A stretch of DNA of 64,000 bases from Cylindrotheca closterium (lineage: Eukaryota > Bacillariophyta > Bacillariophyceae > Bacillariales > Bacillariaceae). The stretch lies in NCBI GenBank assembly GCA_933822405.4, contig CAKOGP040001758.1, forward strand, positions 171,945-235,944, given 5' to 3'. Shown here in pieces: positions 26,318 to 36,153 of this stretch (position 1 is the first letter of the stretch; every line of letters starts with the position of its first letter). A program made the position numbers and the translations under genes. A model generated the notes under the pieces. It did no database searches. It saw only the letters and a list, made by a program, of their open reading frames with translations, and was not told where the DNA came from.

Positions 26318-27987
26318 TTATGGATCCTCCAACCAATCATCAATCAAGGAGCGGGCCAAGACACCTGTTGGTGGAATCAAAAGATCCAACGATGGATTAT
26401 CTTTCAGAGCTTGATTGGCAATTTCATGCTTCATGACTGCTCCTGGAATCTGCGAGGCTGCCGTTACCGAGTCCTTTTCGAACCACAAGGCACTCACTAA
26501 CTCATTCGTATCAATGTTCAATGGCAGAGTATCGTCGGCAGTCGCCCGAAAGCCAATCATGGAGGAGCGAGGGAATGGCCACGGTTGCGATGAAAAGTAT
26601 TCAATTGACTTGGGATCCACGCGGATTCCAGTTTCTTCGTAGGCTTCTCGCATGACTGCCATTTCAAAGGTTTCGCCCGCTTCTACAAACCCGGCAATGG
26701 CCGTATGGACTTTGTCGGGATGTCGGGGGGATCTCGCCAAGAGCGCCTTGTCCCCGTCTCGGTTGGTAATTAGCACAATAATACTAGGATCTTGACGGGG
26801 CCACGACAAGGCCCCACATCCACTGCATTTCATGGCAGTTCCGCCTTGAATCAAATTGGTCTCACTGCCACAAATGTTGCAAAACTTGTGGGTCCTTTTC
26901 CATTGCGATAGCGCTGTAGCGTACAACGCCAATTCGTAATCTTCGGAACTTAACAGAGGGGCATGGGTCCGCGTGTTGTCAAAGTAACATCCATTATTTT
27001 CGCCTTTTAAGTCTAGTAGATGCTCCGTCTCTTCATTCACTTCAATTCCAAAGAATGGAATGCCAGAATCTGTCTCTAGTCCCAAAAACGTCTTGGGTAA
27101 GTCCTGTAGTTGTTCACTGTTGCGTATTTGGGCCAGCTGGGTATCGGAAGAGAACAGACAATCGTTGGAATCCCGAATGATAACTAGTTTGGCGTCCTCT
27201 CTTGCTTCCAGCTGCTTCAGAGCTGCCGCATCCGTTCTCAAATATGTGGCTCGGTCGAGCGATGGAATGGATGGTTCGATCATGCCTGCTGGCTCGTTCT
27301 TAGTATTAGTAGTACTACTACTTTCACTGTCGTCGACCGCAGGAATACCCATAGTATCTGCTGCCAGTGCGGCTGCTGCATCCGCAAAGAGTTGCATATT
27401 CTCCTGACGATTAGCATGTGACGATCGGATCACATCTTGTGCCAGGATTTCTGCCTTTCCATCTTTCCCCTTTCCCGCAATGGCAATCACTGCGAACCCC
27501 TTGTCAAGGTCTTTGGGACGAAAGGTGGGCCCGGATGCTCCTCCTTCGGCGATTGCATAATCGACATTATTCTGTTCACAGAATGCTTTTGCTGTTTCTG
27601 CCGTCCAGTGGAATTTGGATTGAATGTAGTTGGCAGCTTCACTTTCTCCGGCAGTTGATGGTGGTCGCTGTGCCAGCAGTTTCGAGTGTAGTTCCGAGTC
27701 ATTCATGAGAAATTTCTGTGACTGTTTGGTATTATACGCTACTGATCCTCCAAAGAAAACTGGACGACGAACGAGAAAATTAGAATATATACAAAGCTAC
27801 TAGGGGTGGCGTGGAACGTCGCATGCAAAGCATAATTACTACCTTGAGAGGATCCTGGAATTGCCATGATGGAGGCATTGATCAGACCTCCACAACATGA
27901 TTCGACCACCGTCACGGTTTTGCCCTTTTCTTTGAGTCCTTCGACAAGTCGCTTGAACGGGTGCCTAGATGCTGAACGAGAGAGCAT
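26318..27987 (-). CDS. Fusion: PncC/CinA-type NMN deamidase + NudC-type NAD(H) pyrophosphatase
   Basis: Exon 1 is 27987-27843, intron 27842-27760 (GTAGTA...CAG, 83 bp), exon 2 27759-26318; the spliced product has 528 residues. An in-frame stop lies just upstream of the ATG. Residues about 10-165 match the CinA C-terminal (PncC) domain: ESCCGG at 29-34, PGSSQVFFGG across the splice junction, AYNTK at 56-60, GGASGP at 121-126. PncC deamidates NMN to nicotinate mononucleotide and ammonia. Residues about 200-520 match NudC/NUDT12-type NADH pyrophosphatase: a Cys4 zinc ribbon from C342 (CNIC...CSGC), a complete Nudix box about 404-426 (GFVEAGE...REAYEETGI) and the SQPWPFP hallmark of NAD(H) specificity. 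No targeting peptide or peroxisomal SKL is seen, so it is probably cytosolic. The junction restores a conserved block, which strongly supports the intron. Both domains look intact. Confidence 0.9.
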
Positions 27988-28187
27988 GTTACTTTTGTGT
28001 GACTAATATGGCAAATGATACAATTCGTTCATGATGTGTCATGAATAAAATAAGATGGAAACTGATGATGATGCGTCTTGCGTTTCTTCAATGAGTCAAA
28101 ATCGCAATCCCCTGAAATTACGATTTGTCCCCCTTATTCATGGTCCCTAAATTTATTCGAACGAACTGAATCTCGAAATACACGTTT
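27988..28187. promoter_or_regulatory. Divergent promoter region, PncC-NudC / LRR gene
   Basis: Only 200 bp separate the two ATGs, so the two genes may share control elements. TGATGTGTCATGA and AAAATAAGA tracts are visible, without clear function. Confidence 0.35.
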
Positions 28188-30065
28188 TTGCCACACGGTC
28201 CTGTCCATGACGGAGGACATGTTAATGTGAACTCCTCGCAAAAGAGGATGATGATATTGGAAGATGAATCCCAAGATCTCGACCAACACCGCCAAATGGT
28301 CGCATCATCAGAATTCAGAATTGAAGCAGACGAGTACGAGGGAAATCAAGACATTCGGGAGGTGGTGTGTCGGGAAGGTGTTTGCCATATTGACGAAAGG
28401 GCATTCAAACGCTGCTCCTCCTTAGAGGTATTATCCCTGCCTTCAACTTTGGAAACCGTCGGAAAGAATGCGTTCTCTCTTTGTACGTCCTTGCGTTATG
28501 TTTCAATTCCAGATGTCCAAGTACATGAAAGGCATGCACGATTGAAGCACATTGGATATGGGGCGTTTTTTGGCTGTCTTTCTTTGTATGACATCAGCAT
28601 TCCTTCATCCGTGGAGACGATAGAAGACTGTACCTTTAATGATTGCAAGAGCCTCGCAGAATTGGATCTGCAAGATGGACTTGTAACGATCGGGGAGCGG
28701 GCGTTTGAAGGGTGCCGAGGATTGCAACAGGTTCACATTCCAGCCACCGTGGAAGCGATTAAAATTCGTGCCTTTAAGGGTTGTATTTCGCTGACGGAAC
28801 TGACGCTGCAAGAGGGACTAAAAGAGATTGGAGATCGGGTTTTGGAAGACTGCAAATCTTTGGAACGAATCAAGATTCCGTCCACTGTCAGTATCCTTCA
28901 CTATTCAGTCTTTGGTCAGTGTTCATCATTGGTGGATGTGACACTACAAGATGGACTACAGACGATTGGATCCTGTGCATTCAAAAGCTGTACCTCCTTG
29001 AGGCGCATCAAGATTCCTTCTACGGTGGGCGTGGTTGGATATTCTTGCTTTGCGAGATGCACATCCTTGCGGGATGTGCAAATGTCCTCTCGTCTGACGT
29101 TTCTTGGCGACTTGGCGTTTGCATCTTGCAGGGCATTGTGGGCTATACATCTTCCACGATCCCTTGGAACGATTGGTGCGAAAGCCTTCAAAGGGTGTTC
29201 CAACTTGATCACTGTCGAATTCGAAGCCGGAATCAATTCTAAAATTGGCCAATTTGTGTTTGAGGACTGTTCGTCTTTGACAAACATTTCGATTTCACCA
29301 GCCATGGCTTTTTCGTTTAGGGATAATGGTTGTTTTGATGGTTGCGAGAACCTACATGAAATCTATGGTGAGGAGGACGAGATTGCAAAAGCAACTGTTG
29401 ACCGGTTCGCACAACATCCCATCCATGAGAAGTGTTACCACGCATCGGTCACCACCACCAACGAACTACAAGAAGCAATCACTTTACGCTGTAATGGTGA
29501 TGGACATGTTCAAAAGGACGATTATTTTGAGGATGCTTTTGGAATGACGCCATTCCATTTGCTCTTGTCCTCGCCGACGCGCAGGATGGATCTGTTGCAA
29601 GTGTTGTTGTTGGATAATTTTCCGACCTACATACTTGGAAGGAAAGATGTATTTGGAATGCGTGCCACAGACTACTTGTTGGGATCTTACTGGTCAGAAG
29701 ACACGAAGTCTCTGATGACATTGGCATTGAAGGCATGGACAATGGATCGACTAGAACTTTGGGGCCACGAAGCCTGGCTTGAGGAAACTTCACAACAGTT
29801 GGATGAACTTTTGAACGAGCAAAATCATCAGGGAAGGCGAGAGACGCTGGTGGGAAATATGTGTGCCGCCATGGAAAGATATGAAAGATTTGAAGCCGCG
29901 TCACTGCTGGAATTGTGGCTTTGGAAAATGATGATGGAGTCTACATTGCCTCACCATACCGAGTCGGATCTTTCGCATCGGCCTTTTTATAGAATCCAAT
30001 GCGGTGCCTCTTTCATCGTACCAGTAGTGTTGGGATGGTTGGACAAGATTGCGGAGGAAGAATGA
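28188..30065 (+). CDS. BspA-like leucine-rich repeat (LRR_5) protein
   Basis: Single exon, 625 residues. From about residue 60 to 390 there are about a dozen repeats of the BspA/LRR_5 kind, with the recurrent pattern IG-x-x-AF-x-x-C-x-SL-x-x-h-x-IPS-T-h-x-x-h. Examples are AFKRCSSLEVLSLPSTL and AFKSCTSLRRIKIPSTV. The part after 430 has FGMTPFHLLLSSPTRRMDLL, a helical, ankyrin-like segment that follows LRR_5 arrays in many diatom proteins. There is no signal peptide or membrane segment, so it is probably intracellular. Such families are large in pennate diatoms; their function is unknown, presumably protein binding. Confidence 0.85.
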   Translation: MPHGPVHDGGHVNVNSSQKRMMILEDESQDLDQHRQMVASSEFRIEADEYEGNQDIREVVCREGVCHIDERAFKRCSSLEVLSLPSTLETVGKNAFSLCTSLRYVSIPDVQVHERHARLKHIGYGAFFGCLSLYDISIPSSVETIEDCTFNDCKSLAELDLQDGLVTIGERAFEGCRGLQQVHIPATVEAIKIRAFKGCISLTELTLQEGLKEIGDRVLEDCKSLERIKIPSTVSILHYSVFGQCSSLVDVTLQDGLQTIGSCAFKSCTSLRRIKIPSTVGVVGYSCFARCTSLRDVQMSSRLTFLGDLAFASCRALWAIHLPRSLGTIGAKAFKGCSNLITVEFEAGINSKIGQFVFEDCSSLTNISISPAMAFSFRDNGCFDGCENLHEIYGEEDEIAKATVDRFAQHPIHEKCYHASVTTTNELQEAITLRCNGDGHVQKDDYFEDAFGMTPFHLLLSSPTRRMDLLQVLLLDNFPTYILGRKDVFGMRATDYLLGSYWSEDTKSLMTLALKAWTMDRLELWGHEAWLEETSQQLDELLNEQNHQGRRETLVGNMCAAMERYERFEAASLLELWLWKMMMESTLPHHTESDLSHRPFYRIQCGASFIVPVVLGWLDKIAEEE

Positions 30066-30231
30066 ACCCTCTCCGAATGAATGAAGTGTATTGTAGTGCT
30101 GATGGCTGAACATGTAAACTCTACTACCTACAGTATTGTAATTTCCTTTCTGAATTTGAATACGGAGGACGGAGGGCGTACGGACACGAGCCATCAATTT
30201 TCAAAACCACAGCATATTATCGATCTGTGCG

Positions 30232-31818
30232 TTGGAATATCAGATTTATTCCAAAAACCTTGGAAATTTCACCATGAGAAATGGTATCCATACATGTGCC
30301 AAACCACTTGCACAAGTAAAATACACGAGAAGGCGAGACCCTTTCCCCTTCAATCTCTACTACACCCAACGACGGCACTTTGCTCGAGCCCGACGATCCC
30401 AATTTCGAGCCGAACCCAACCACAAGAAGAAAATCATGTTTCAGTCGCTTGGATGCCCACGTAACTTTGTAGATACCGAAGTCATGCTGGGATTGTCTCT
30501 GGACCAAGGAGGATTGGAGGTGACCCAAGAAATGGAAAATGCAGATTATCTGGTTCTGAATACCTGTGGATTCCTAGAGTCGGCACGAGACGAATCCAAG
30601 TCTGCCATTCGAGAAATGATTGACACCAAGAAGGATTCAAGTAAATTGATTGTGACGGGATGTATGGTGAACTTGCATAAGGATCAGATCCTGGAAGAAT
30701 ACCCTCAGGTCGATTCGATTCTGGGCTCTGGTGCAGTTGACAAGATTGTGGAAACCATTTCCAAGTTGGACGAACAAGATGATGCAATGGCGAATGGAGA
30801 AGAAAAACACAAGCAACAATTGATTCAATCGGCACGAAGACGGAGCTTTTTGGAGCAAGGAGATACCCCACGATTCATTGCTACACCGCCACATTATGCC
30901 TATTTGAAGATCGCGGAGGGATGCAAGAAAGCTTGCAGTTTTTGCATCATCCCAAAGATCAAGGGCAGACTACAATCCAAGCCCATCCCACAAATCGTAG
31001 ACGAATTCCAAGGTCTTTTGGAATATGGATCCTCTGAAGTCATTTTGATTGCCCAAGATCTTGGAGACTTTGGCAAGGACTTGCCCCAGAATGATCCCGC
31101 CTCACCCAACGATCTGGCAACCCTCCTTAAGGCTATGCTGGCATCGACAGATGATCCCAACCTATGGCTACGATTGCTGTATTTGTATCCCGACGAAATC
31201 ACACCCGAGATTGTGGACATTCTCGAATCGGACACTCGGATTTGTCGGTATCTTGACATGCCCATTCAACACTCTCACGATGACATGCTCAAGTTAATGC
31301 GGCGCAAGACAACCTCACAAGACATCCAAGATACCATTCGAACCTTACGCGAACGGTTGCCAGATATTCACATTCGCACCAGTCTCATGGTTGGCTTTCC
31401 GGGGGAAACGGAAGAACACTTTGAGCACCTTTTAGAATTTGTCAAGGAATTCGAGTTGGAGAATGTGGGAGTCTTTGAATTCTCGGACGAGAAGATGGCC
31501 TATGCACACAAGCTTCCCAATCATGTGCCCGAAGAAATCAAGAAGGATCGCTACGAACGACTAATGATGACGCAGCTCGAAATTATTCGACGAAAGAACC
31601 AAGCCCGTGTCGATCGAAAGGAGCGAATCCACATTGTCATTGAAGGAATGCAAGGGGATGACATTGTTGGCCGATACTATGGGCAATGTCCCGACATTGA
31701 CGGCCAAGTCATTTTGGAAGGAACCCCCCGGGTTTATCCTGGGGAACGTTATTGGGTCGAATTGACGGGGTTTGATGAATACGACCTGATTGGAAGGGTC
31801 ATCGATGAAGAACGATGA
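30232..31818 (+). CDS. RimO-type radical-SAM methylthiotransferase
   Basis: Single exon, 528 residues. RimO adds a methylthio group to an aspartate of ribosomal protein uS12. The UPF0004 domain starts near residue 69 with three Cys that hold the auxiliary iron-sulfur cluster: C75 in SLGCPRN, then NTCGFLESA and VTGCMV. The radical-SAM CxxxCxxC motif is C231-C235-C238 (CKKACSFC). A TRAM domain closes the protein. SLGCPRN and CSFCIIP favour RimO over MiaB or CDKAL1. About 68 residues rich in Arg, Tyr and Phe precede the bacterial-like core and look like an organelle presequence (internal Met at 30274 is an alternative start); mitochondrion or plastid is likely, since uS12 of organelle ribosomes would be the target. 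Probably of organelle or bacterial ancestry. Confidence 0.88.
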   Translation: MEYQIYSKNLGNFTMRNGIHTCAKPLAQVKYTRRRDPFPFNLYYTQRRHFARARRSQFRAEPNHKKKIMFQSLGCPRNFVDTEVMLGLSLDQGGLEVTQEMENADYLVLNTCGFLESARDESKSAIREMIDTKKDSSKLIVTGCMVNLHKDQILEEYPQVDSILGSGAVDKIVETISKLDEQDDAMANGEEKHKQQLIQSARRRSFLEQGDTPRFIATPPHYAYLKIAEGCKKACSFCIIPKIKGRLQSKPIPQIVDEFQGLLEYGSSEVILIAQDLGDFGKDLPQNDPASPNDLATLLKAMLASTDDPNLWLRLLYLYPDEITPEIVDILESDTRICRYLDMPIQHSHDDMLKLMRRKTTSQDIQDTIRTLRERLPDIHIRTSLMVGFPGETEEHFEHLLEFVKEFELENVGVFEFSDEKMAYAHKLPNHVPEEIKKDRYERLMMTQLEIIRRKNQARVDRKERIHIVIEGMQGDDIVGRYYGQCPDIDGQVILEGTPRVYPGERYWVELTGFDEYDLIGRVIDEER

Positions 31819-32015
31819 AAGGAGAATGATAGCAAAGGGTTATGATGAATGCCTCCTTTTGTCATTAAAACCTCTAGCTACAATTTTGTAAGAATAGTAA
31901 TGCAATAGAATAGTACCAAAGTGTAGGTGTGTAAGCAATAAAAGGTCATGAAAAAGTCTACTTCTTGTCGATCTGTTAATACAAGCACATTCATTTTCCC
32001 GCAAATAAAGGAAGC

Positions 32016-32709
32016 TTATTCGTCTTCCTTTGGCTTCTTTTTCTTCTTCTTTTTCTTGACAACCTCCTCTCCATCAACGGGCTTCTTTTTCTGTAGAAGG
32101 CAAAAATGAACGAGGCAAAAGTGAGTACATGTGCTGAAAAACTAGAAGAGAGGAAAAGCAAGTCAGCTCCATTTTCGCACCTTTTTCTTCTTCTTGGGTG
32201 CTTCCTCTCCATCAGCGGCTGGCTTCTTCTTTTTCTGTTGTTGTTATGCAAAGAGAAAAAAAAGGATTCAGGTTAGTTGAATGTTGGCGCTTTAAATACT
32301 CAAATCACAATTACACCATCATTCTCATTATCATCACCATCAATGGCATGCCACCGCTTACCTTCTTCTTTTTCTTGGGTGCTTCTTCTTCTTCTTCCTC
32401 AGCCTCAGCCTCGGGATCAGCCTCACTATGCTCGTCTTCACTCTCAGAATCATGGCTTTTCTCGTCTGATTCAGCATCCGAATCATGGATATCTTGAGAT
32501 TGAGCGGGGCTCAGTATAGAGGCTTCGTCCGAACTCCCATGCAGGACAGAATCCTCTTCTGACATATCATCCAACAAATCATTGTATCGATCAATCTTGC
32601 GTTGGTAGGCACGGTAGAGCTTGTTGTTGGTTCCTTGATCTTCCTCAATTTCTCCCATGATCCGGTTGACCTTTTTGATCTTGCGCTGCATCAAAGTTTT
32701 GTCTACCAT
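32016..32709 (-). CDS. Small acidic protein with repeated Lys-rich tail exons
   Basis: Three exons on the minus strand: 32709-32362 (116 codons), 32234-32181 (18 codons) and 32090-32016 (24 codons plus stop); 158 residues in all. Both introns are phase 0, with GTAAGC...CAG and GTGCGA...CAG borders. The first half is helical (MQRKIKKVNRIMGEIEEDQ), the middle is a Ser/Asp/Glu run with many possible CK2 sites, and the end is a series of Lys blocks. Exons 2 and 3 code related modules (KKKKPAADGEEAPKKKKK and KKKPVDGEEVVKKKKKK...). I do not recognise a family. The charge pattern suits a nuclear or nucleolar, nucleic-acid-associated protein, which is only an inference. Confidence 0.7.
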
Positions 32710-33254
32710 TGTGGTTCTAGTACGTTAGCAGCAGTGTGGTTGTGCTGCTAGAAGAATAAATTGGAGTGTGCTTTTCTGCTTTCTGAAACAATTGAACGTA
32801 ACTGTTGTTTCGTCAATCGCTGTTTCAAAACTGGACTCTCAGACCTATTGTCCCAGATTGTTGTCACGACAGAATTTCTACCGCAGTGATCAGATGCGAC
32901 GTTGCCAAGCAAATCTTTGTCGGGAGACATTTGGAGACATGCATGTGAGGGTGAAAGAGTCTGAAATTTGTCGATCTTGTTAATTACCTGCCGAAAAAAG
33001 TTTCGGTTGCTCTAAGTATTTTTGTAGACATAGGACATAAGAGTCAGTCAGTCAGTAAGCCTTAGGAAAACGGGGGGTTGTCAAACATCATCCCTCCCCG
33101 AAAAATCAAATAGACCTTGTAGATTCAAAATACAGTATTATCATACAGTAGAAGTATTCTATCCTTGGTACCGGTTGCACCTTCTTGTCATACACAGTAG
33201 ATTGCTGATAATAATACTATGTAACAAAGGCTCTATTATTTGAATCACTGTTTC
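32710..33254. other. Intergenic, 545 bp
   Basis: Contains the promoter of the small Lys-tailed protein (minus strand) and the downstream region of carrier copy 1. A GTCA tandem (AGTCAGTCAGTCAGTAAG, about 33043-33060) and a GGTACCGG palindrome (about 33165) are visible. No gene is seen. Confidence 0.5.
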
Positions 33255-34301
33255 TTAAGATACCGTATTGAGAGTATCCAGAACATAATCGTACACTGGA
33301 AGAATGGCAGCGGCAACAGGTCCGGCACGCAAGGTCGTGACCGTAAATCCACGATAAAAACTGCGCACTCCGTTCTCTGCATACATAATTTTGGCTGTTT
33401 CCAAGGTTGAAATGGGAGCACCAGCGGCCATTTGCGCATACATACGACTTCGAAGTGCGTCAGCAGGGTACAGCCATGCCCAGCAATTGATTCCAGCAGC
33501 GGCAGCACTGATCATTCGGCCACCCAAGGACGCTGTTGGTTTTGCATCGTCATTATCCTGTAATTGTTGCTGCTCAAAGTATCGTTTCAGATACTCATAT
33601 GTGCAAAAGTATACTGACCGATTCAAGGTCTCGACTGCAAAGTGGACTCCAAAGCCTGTAGCGGGATTTGCTCGAGTCATTCGCAGAGCTTCCTGGAATT
33701 TCATTCCACGGGTCTGTTGCATCGTCTTGACCATGAGAATGGGAGAAGTAATCAGCGACAGGACAGAACCGGCGGCGAATCCTGCTACACCCACGGATGT
33801 GTAGGAGTCTTGATTCAAGTAGTCGCGTGCTTCGGGGCCATGGGGGTCAGCTTGGGGATTGTCAATGTGAAAGTACACGAATCGTCTCGTCGTATCATAT
33901 ACCGCAAAGTTGATGGATTGTAACAAACCCACCGTGACCAAGGGTCCTCCAACACCCGAGTAATACCGCCGGACCGTATTTAGCATCCCATTTGCATTTG
34001 CGGCAAGGGGGTTTGCAGCAGGTCGAATCCCAGTCTGAACCCATACTTTCAGGGAATCCAGTGGATGACCGGCCAAAGTTCCTGTGACTCCAGCCGTCCA
34101 ACCAGCAATGAAAGAATTCCGGACTGCAGTTGGGGAAGTAGTCGTCTTGTCCGATTCGAGAAATTCCTTTGACCGCGCAGCTGCTTCGTCGATTTTTTGC
34201 ATCGAACTGCGCCTATGAATGAGTTTCAGACGATCTTCTTGTTGTTGCGATGGATCATTGTTTTGATCATCTTCATGACTGTCAAATAACCCGAATACCA
34301 T
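33255..34301 (-). CDS. Mitochondrial carrier family (SLC25) protein, copy 1
   Basis: Single exon, 348 residues from the ATG at 34301 (MVFGLF, which aligns with the start of copy 2; an ATG 24 bp upstream is less likely). Three carrier repeats are present with signatures GHPLDSLKVWVQ, SPILMVKTMQQ and YPADALRSRMYAQ. The middle one lacks the usual acidic residue after the Pro. The last two repeats also carry RNSFIAGWTAGVTGTLAG- and FYRGFTVTTLRAGP-type helix contacts. Such carriers move small metabolites across the mitochondrial inner membrane; the PLDSLKV form is closest to the amino-acid/acylcarnitine-like branch, but the substrate cannot be read from sequence. The ~65-residue N-terminal extension is hydrophilic and differs from copy 2. 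Confidence 0.88.
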   Translation of the reverse strand: MVFGLFDSHEDDQNNDPSQQQEDRLKLIHRRSSMQKIDEAAARSKEFLESDKTTTSPTAVRNSFIAGWTAGVTGTLAGHPLDSLKVWVQTGIRPAANPLAANANGMLNTVRRYYSGVGGPLVTVGLLQSINFAVYDTTRRFVYFHIDNPQADPHGPEARDYLNQDSYTSVGVAGFAAGSVLSLITSPILMVKTMQQTRGMKFQEALRMTRANPATGFGVHFAVETLNRSVYFCTYEYLKRYFEQQQLQDNDDAKPTASLGGRMISAAAAGINCWAWLYPADALRSRMYAQMAAGAPISTLETAKIMYAENGVRSFYRGFTVTTLRAGPVAAAILPVYDYVLDTLNTVS

Positions 34302-34323
34302 TGTGTTGATGGGTGCTAGAAAC

Positions 34324-34396
34324 AACTATTTTGTGACCATCTGTAGTAAAAACAAACTTCCCCATGATCAGAATGAACAGACGAATGATCAGAAAG
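34324..34396 (-). promoter_or_regulatory. Conserved upstream elements of carrier copy 1
   Basis: Three short blocks upstream of the ATG at 34301 recur upstream of copy 2. In gene orientation they are TCACAAAATAGT (34336-34325), CATTCTGATCATGGGGAA (34375-34358) and CTTTCTGATCATTC (34396-34383). The last two share the core TTCTGATCAT. The surrounding bases have diverged, which suggests selection on these sites. Confidence 0.5.
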
Positions 34397-34791
34397 CAAA
34401 GGCGGAATTCTTGGAAGAGCGTAATTGCAATGATGCTTTTATATTCAGTCCTGTTTGGATTGGAGGTACTGAGTTAGCCTTAAAAAAAAGGAAATCTTGA
34501 CTGCCATCTTATCCGAATCTGCTTTTATACACGCATGACACTCTTTCCGGATCTTGGTCCTTTCGACATTTTCCAAACTTCCTTGTGTCGCGGCCGCCAT
34601 AGCAATATTGTGCATTATGAACTCACAAACAGGAAACGAGATAAAGCTGAGATTATTGAGAAGAAGGGTACAGAATGGGGACCGCTGCTGCGAATGATGG
34701 TAGACATGATTCACAAAAAGCACAAAATTGATAGTACTATATTACATTATGGAATGACTCTTGTTATTTCCGTCGCTCGCTGTTTTTTTTT

Positions 34792-35820
34792 TTAAGACAT
34801 CGAGTTGAGAGTATCCAAAACATAATCGTACACCGGAAGAATAGCGGCTGCCACGGGTCCAGCACGCAAGGTCGTGACCGTAAATCCCCGATAGAAATTG
34901 CGGATTCCGCCTTCTGCATACATAGTCTTGACCATTTCTAGGCTTGAAACTGGATCACCAGTAGCCATATGTGCGTACATACGACTTCGAAGTGCATCAG
35001 CAGGGTACAGCATTGCCCAACAGTTGATTCCAGCTGCGGCAGCACTGATCATTCGGCCACCCAAGGACGCTTTTGGTGATTTCGAAATTGAATCATCATC
35101 CAAGTCTCGTTGCTGCTGTTCAAACTGTCGTTTCAGATATTCATATGTGCAAAAGTACACTGATCTATTTAATGTTTCGACGAGAAAGTGAACTCCAAAG
35201 CCAGTTGTCGGATGTGCTCGTGTCAACCGAAGTGCCTCCTTAACAGTCATCTGTTTGGTCTGCTGCATTGTCTTGACCATGAGAATGGGAGCATGGATCA
35301 TGGACAAGACAGTTCCGGCAGCGAATCCTGCTACACCCACGGATGTGTAGGAGTCATCATTCAAATAGTCGCGTCGTTCGGGGCCATACGGATCAGCCTT
35401 TGGTCTTTGGATATTGAAATACAAGAACCGTCTTGTCGTATCATAGACAGCAAAGTTGATGGACGACAGTATGCCGACTGTCACCAACGGCCCCCCAACG
35501 CCCGAGTAATACCGACGGACAGTATTCAGCATCCCCGATGATTTTGCGGAAGCAGTGTCTTTGGTAGGTCGAATCCCAGTCTGCACCCAGACTTTCAGGG
35601 AATCCAGCGGGTGGCCTGCCAATGTTCCTGTAATTCCGGCCGTCCAACCGGCAAGGAAGGAATTCCGGACCGCAGTAGGGGAAGTCTTCAAATCGGAATC
35701 GCGTTTATTTGTCCTTGATCTTTCACCCCGGTGGATCCACCATGAAGAGGTAGTATGCCCTCGATCATTATTATTATCTCGGTCTTCATTTTTATTGCTG
35801 GTAAATAATCCAAATGCCAT
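34792..35820 (-). CDS. Mitochondrial carrier family (SLC25) protein, copy 2
   Basis: Single exon, 342 residues, in tandem with and about three-quarters identical to copy 1 by eye. The three signatures are GHPLDSLKVWVQ, APILMVKTMQQ and YPADALRSRMYAH. The N-terminal ~60 residues are rich in Asn, Asp and Arg and are unlike copy 1, so the extensions evolve faster than the carrier core. Spacing between the two genes is 490 bp, and both are transcribed leftwards. The second carrier repeat lacks its acidic residue in the same way as copy 1, so this is a feature of the subfamily. Confidence 0.88.
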   Translation of the reverse strand: MAFGLFTSNKNEDRDNNNDRGHTTSSWWIHRGERSRTNKRDSDLKTSPTAVRNSFLAGWTAGITGTLAGHPLDSLKVWVQTGIRPTKDTASAKSSGMLNTVRRYYSGVGGPLVTVGILSSINFAVYDTTRRFLYFNIQRPKADPYGPERRDYLNDDSYTSVGVAGFAAGTVLSMIHAPILMVKTMQQTKQMTVKEALRLTRAHPTTGFGVHFLVETLNRSVYFCTYEYLKRQFEQQQRDLDDDSISKSPKASLGGRMISAAAAGINCWAMLYPADALRSRMYAHMATGDPVSSLEMVKTMYAEGGIRNFYRGFTVTTLRAGPVAAAILPVYDYVLDTLNSMS

Positions 35821-35842
35821 TTTGTTGATGGATTTAGAAGCA

Positions 35843-35935
35843 TACTATTTTGTGAGCTTTCACAGTGAACGAACGAAGCCTCTCATCTAAATTCCCCATG
35901 ATCAGAATGTATTCTGAATATGAATGATCAGAAAG
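35843..35935 (-). promoter_or_regulatory. Conserved upstream elements of carrier copy 2
   Basis: Counterparts of the copy-1 elements: TCACAAAATAGT (35854-35843), CATTCTGATCATGGGGAA (35909-35892) and CTTTCTGATCATTC (35935-35922), in gene orientation. The distance between the last two is 12 bp here and 7 bp in copy 1. They lie 20-115 bp upstream of the ATG at 35820. Confidence 0.5.
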
Positions 35936-36153
35936 AGGGTAAGTCGTGTTGCATTACATGCGCCTATATTGATGACACTGTTATTGTTTTGTTTTGAATT
36001 TGTTGCCCGTACCCTGGAGGGTACTGGGTTAGACTTTTGACTAAACTTACCCCTCATGACCTGATGACGCCGCCAAGATTGATTCTCAGAATAAAGATAC
36101 TGCATACCTGTAACACGGCAGTAGCACTGTCGTGCATATCACCGGAAAAAGAA

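Noticed and set aside
27739..27987. Separate 82-codon CinA-like mini-gene
   Set aside because: It is exon 1 of the PncC-NudC gene read through the intron; the GT-AG splice restores a conserved CinA block in exon 2.
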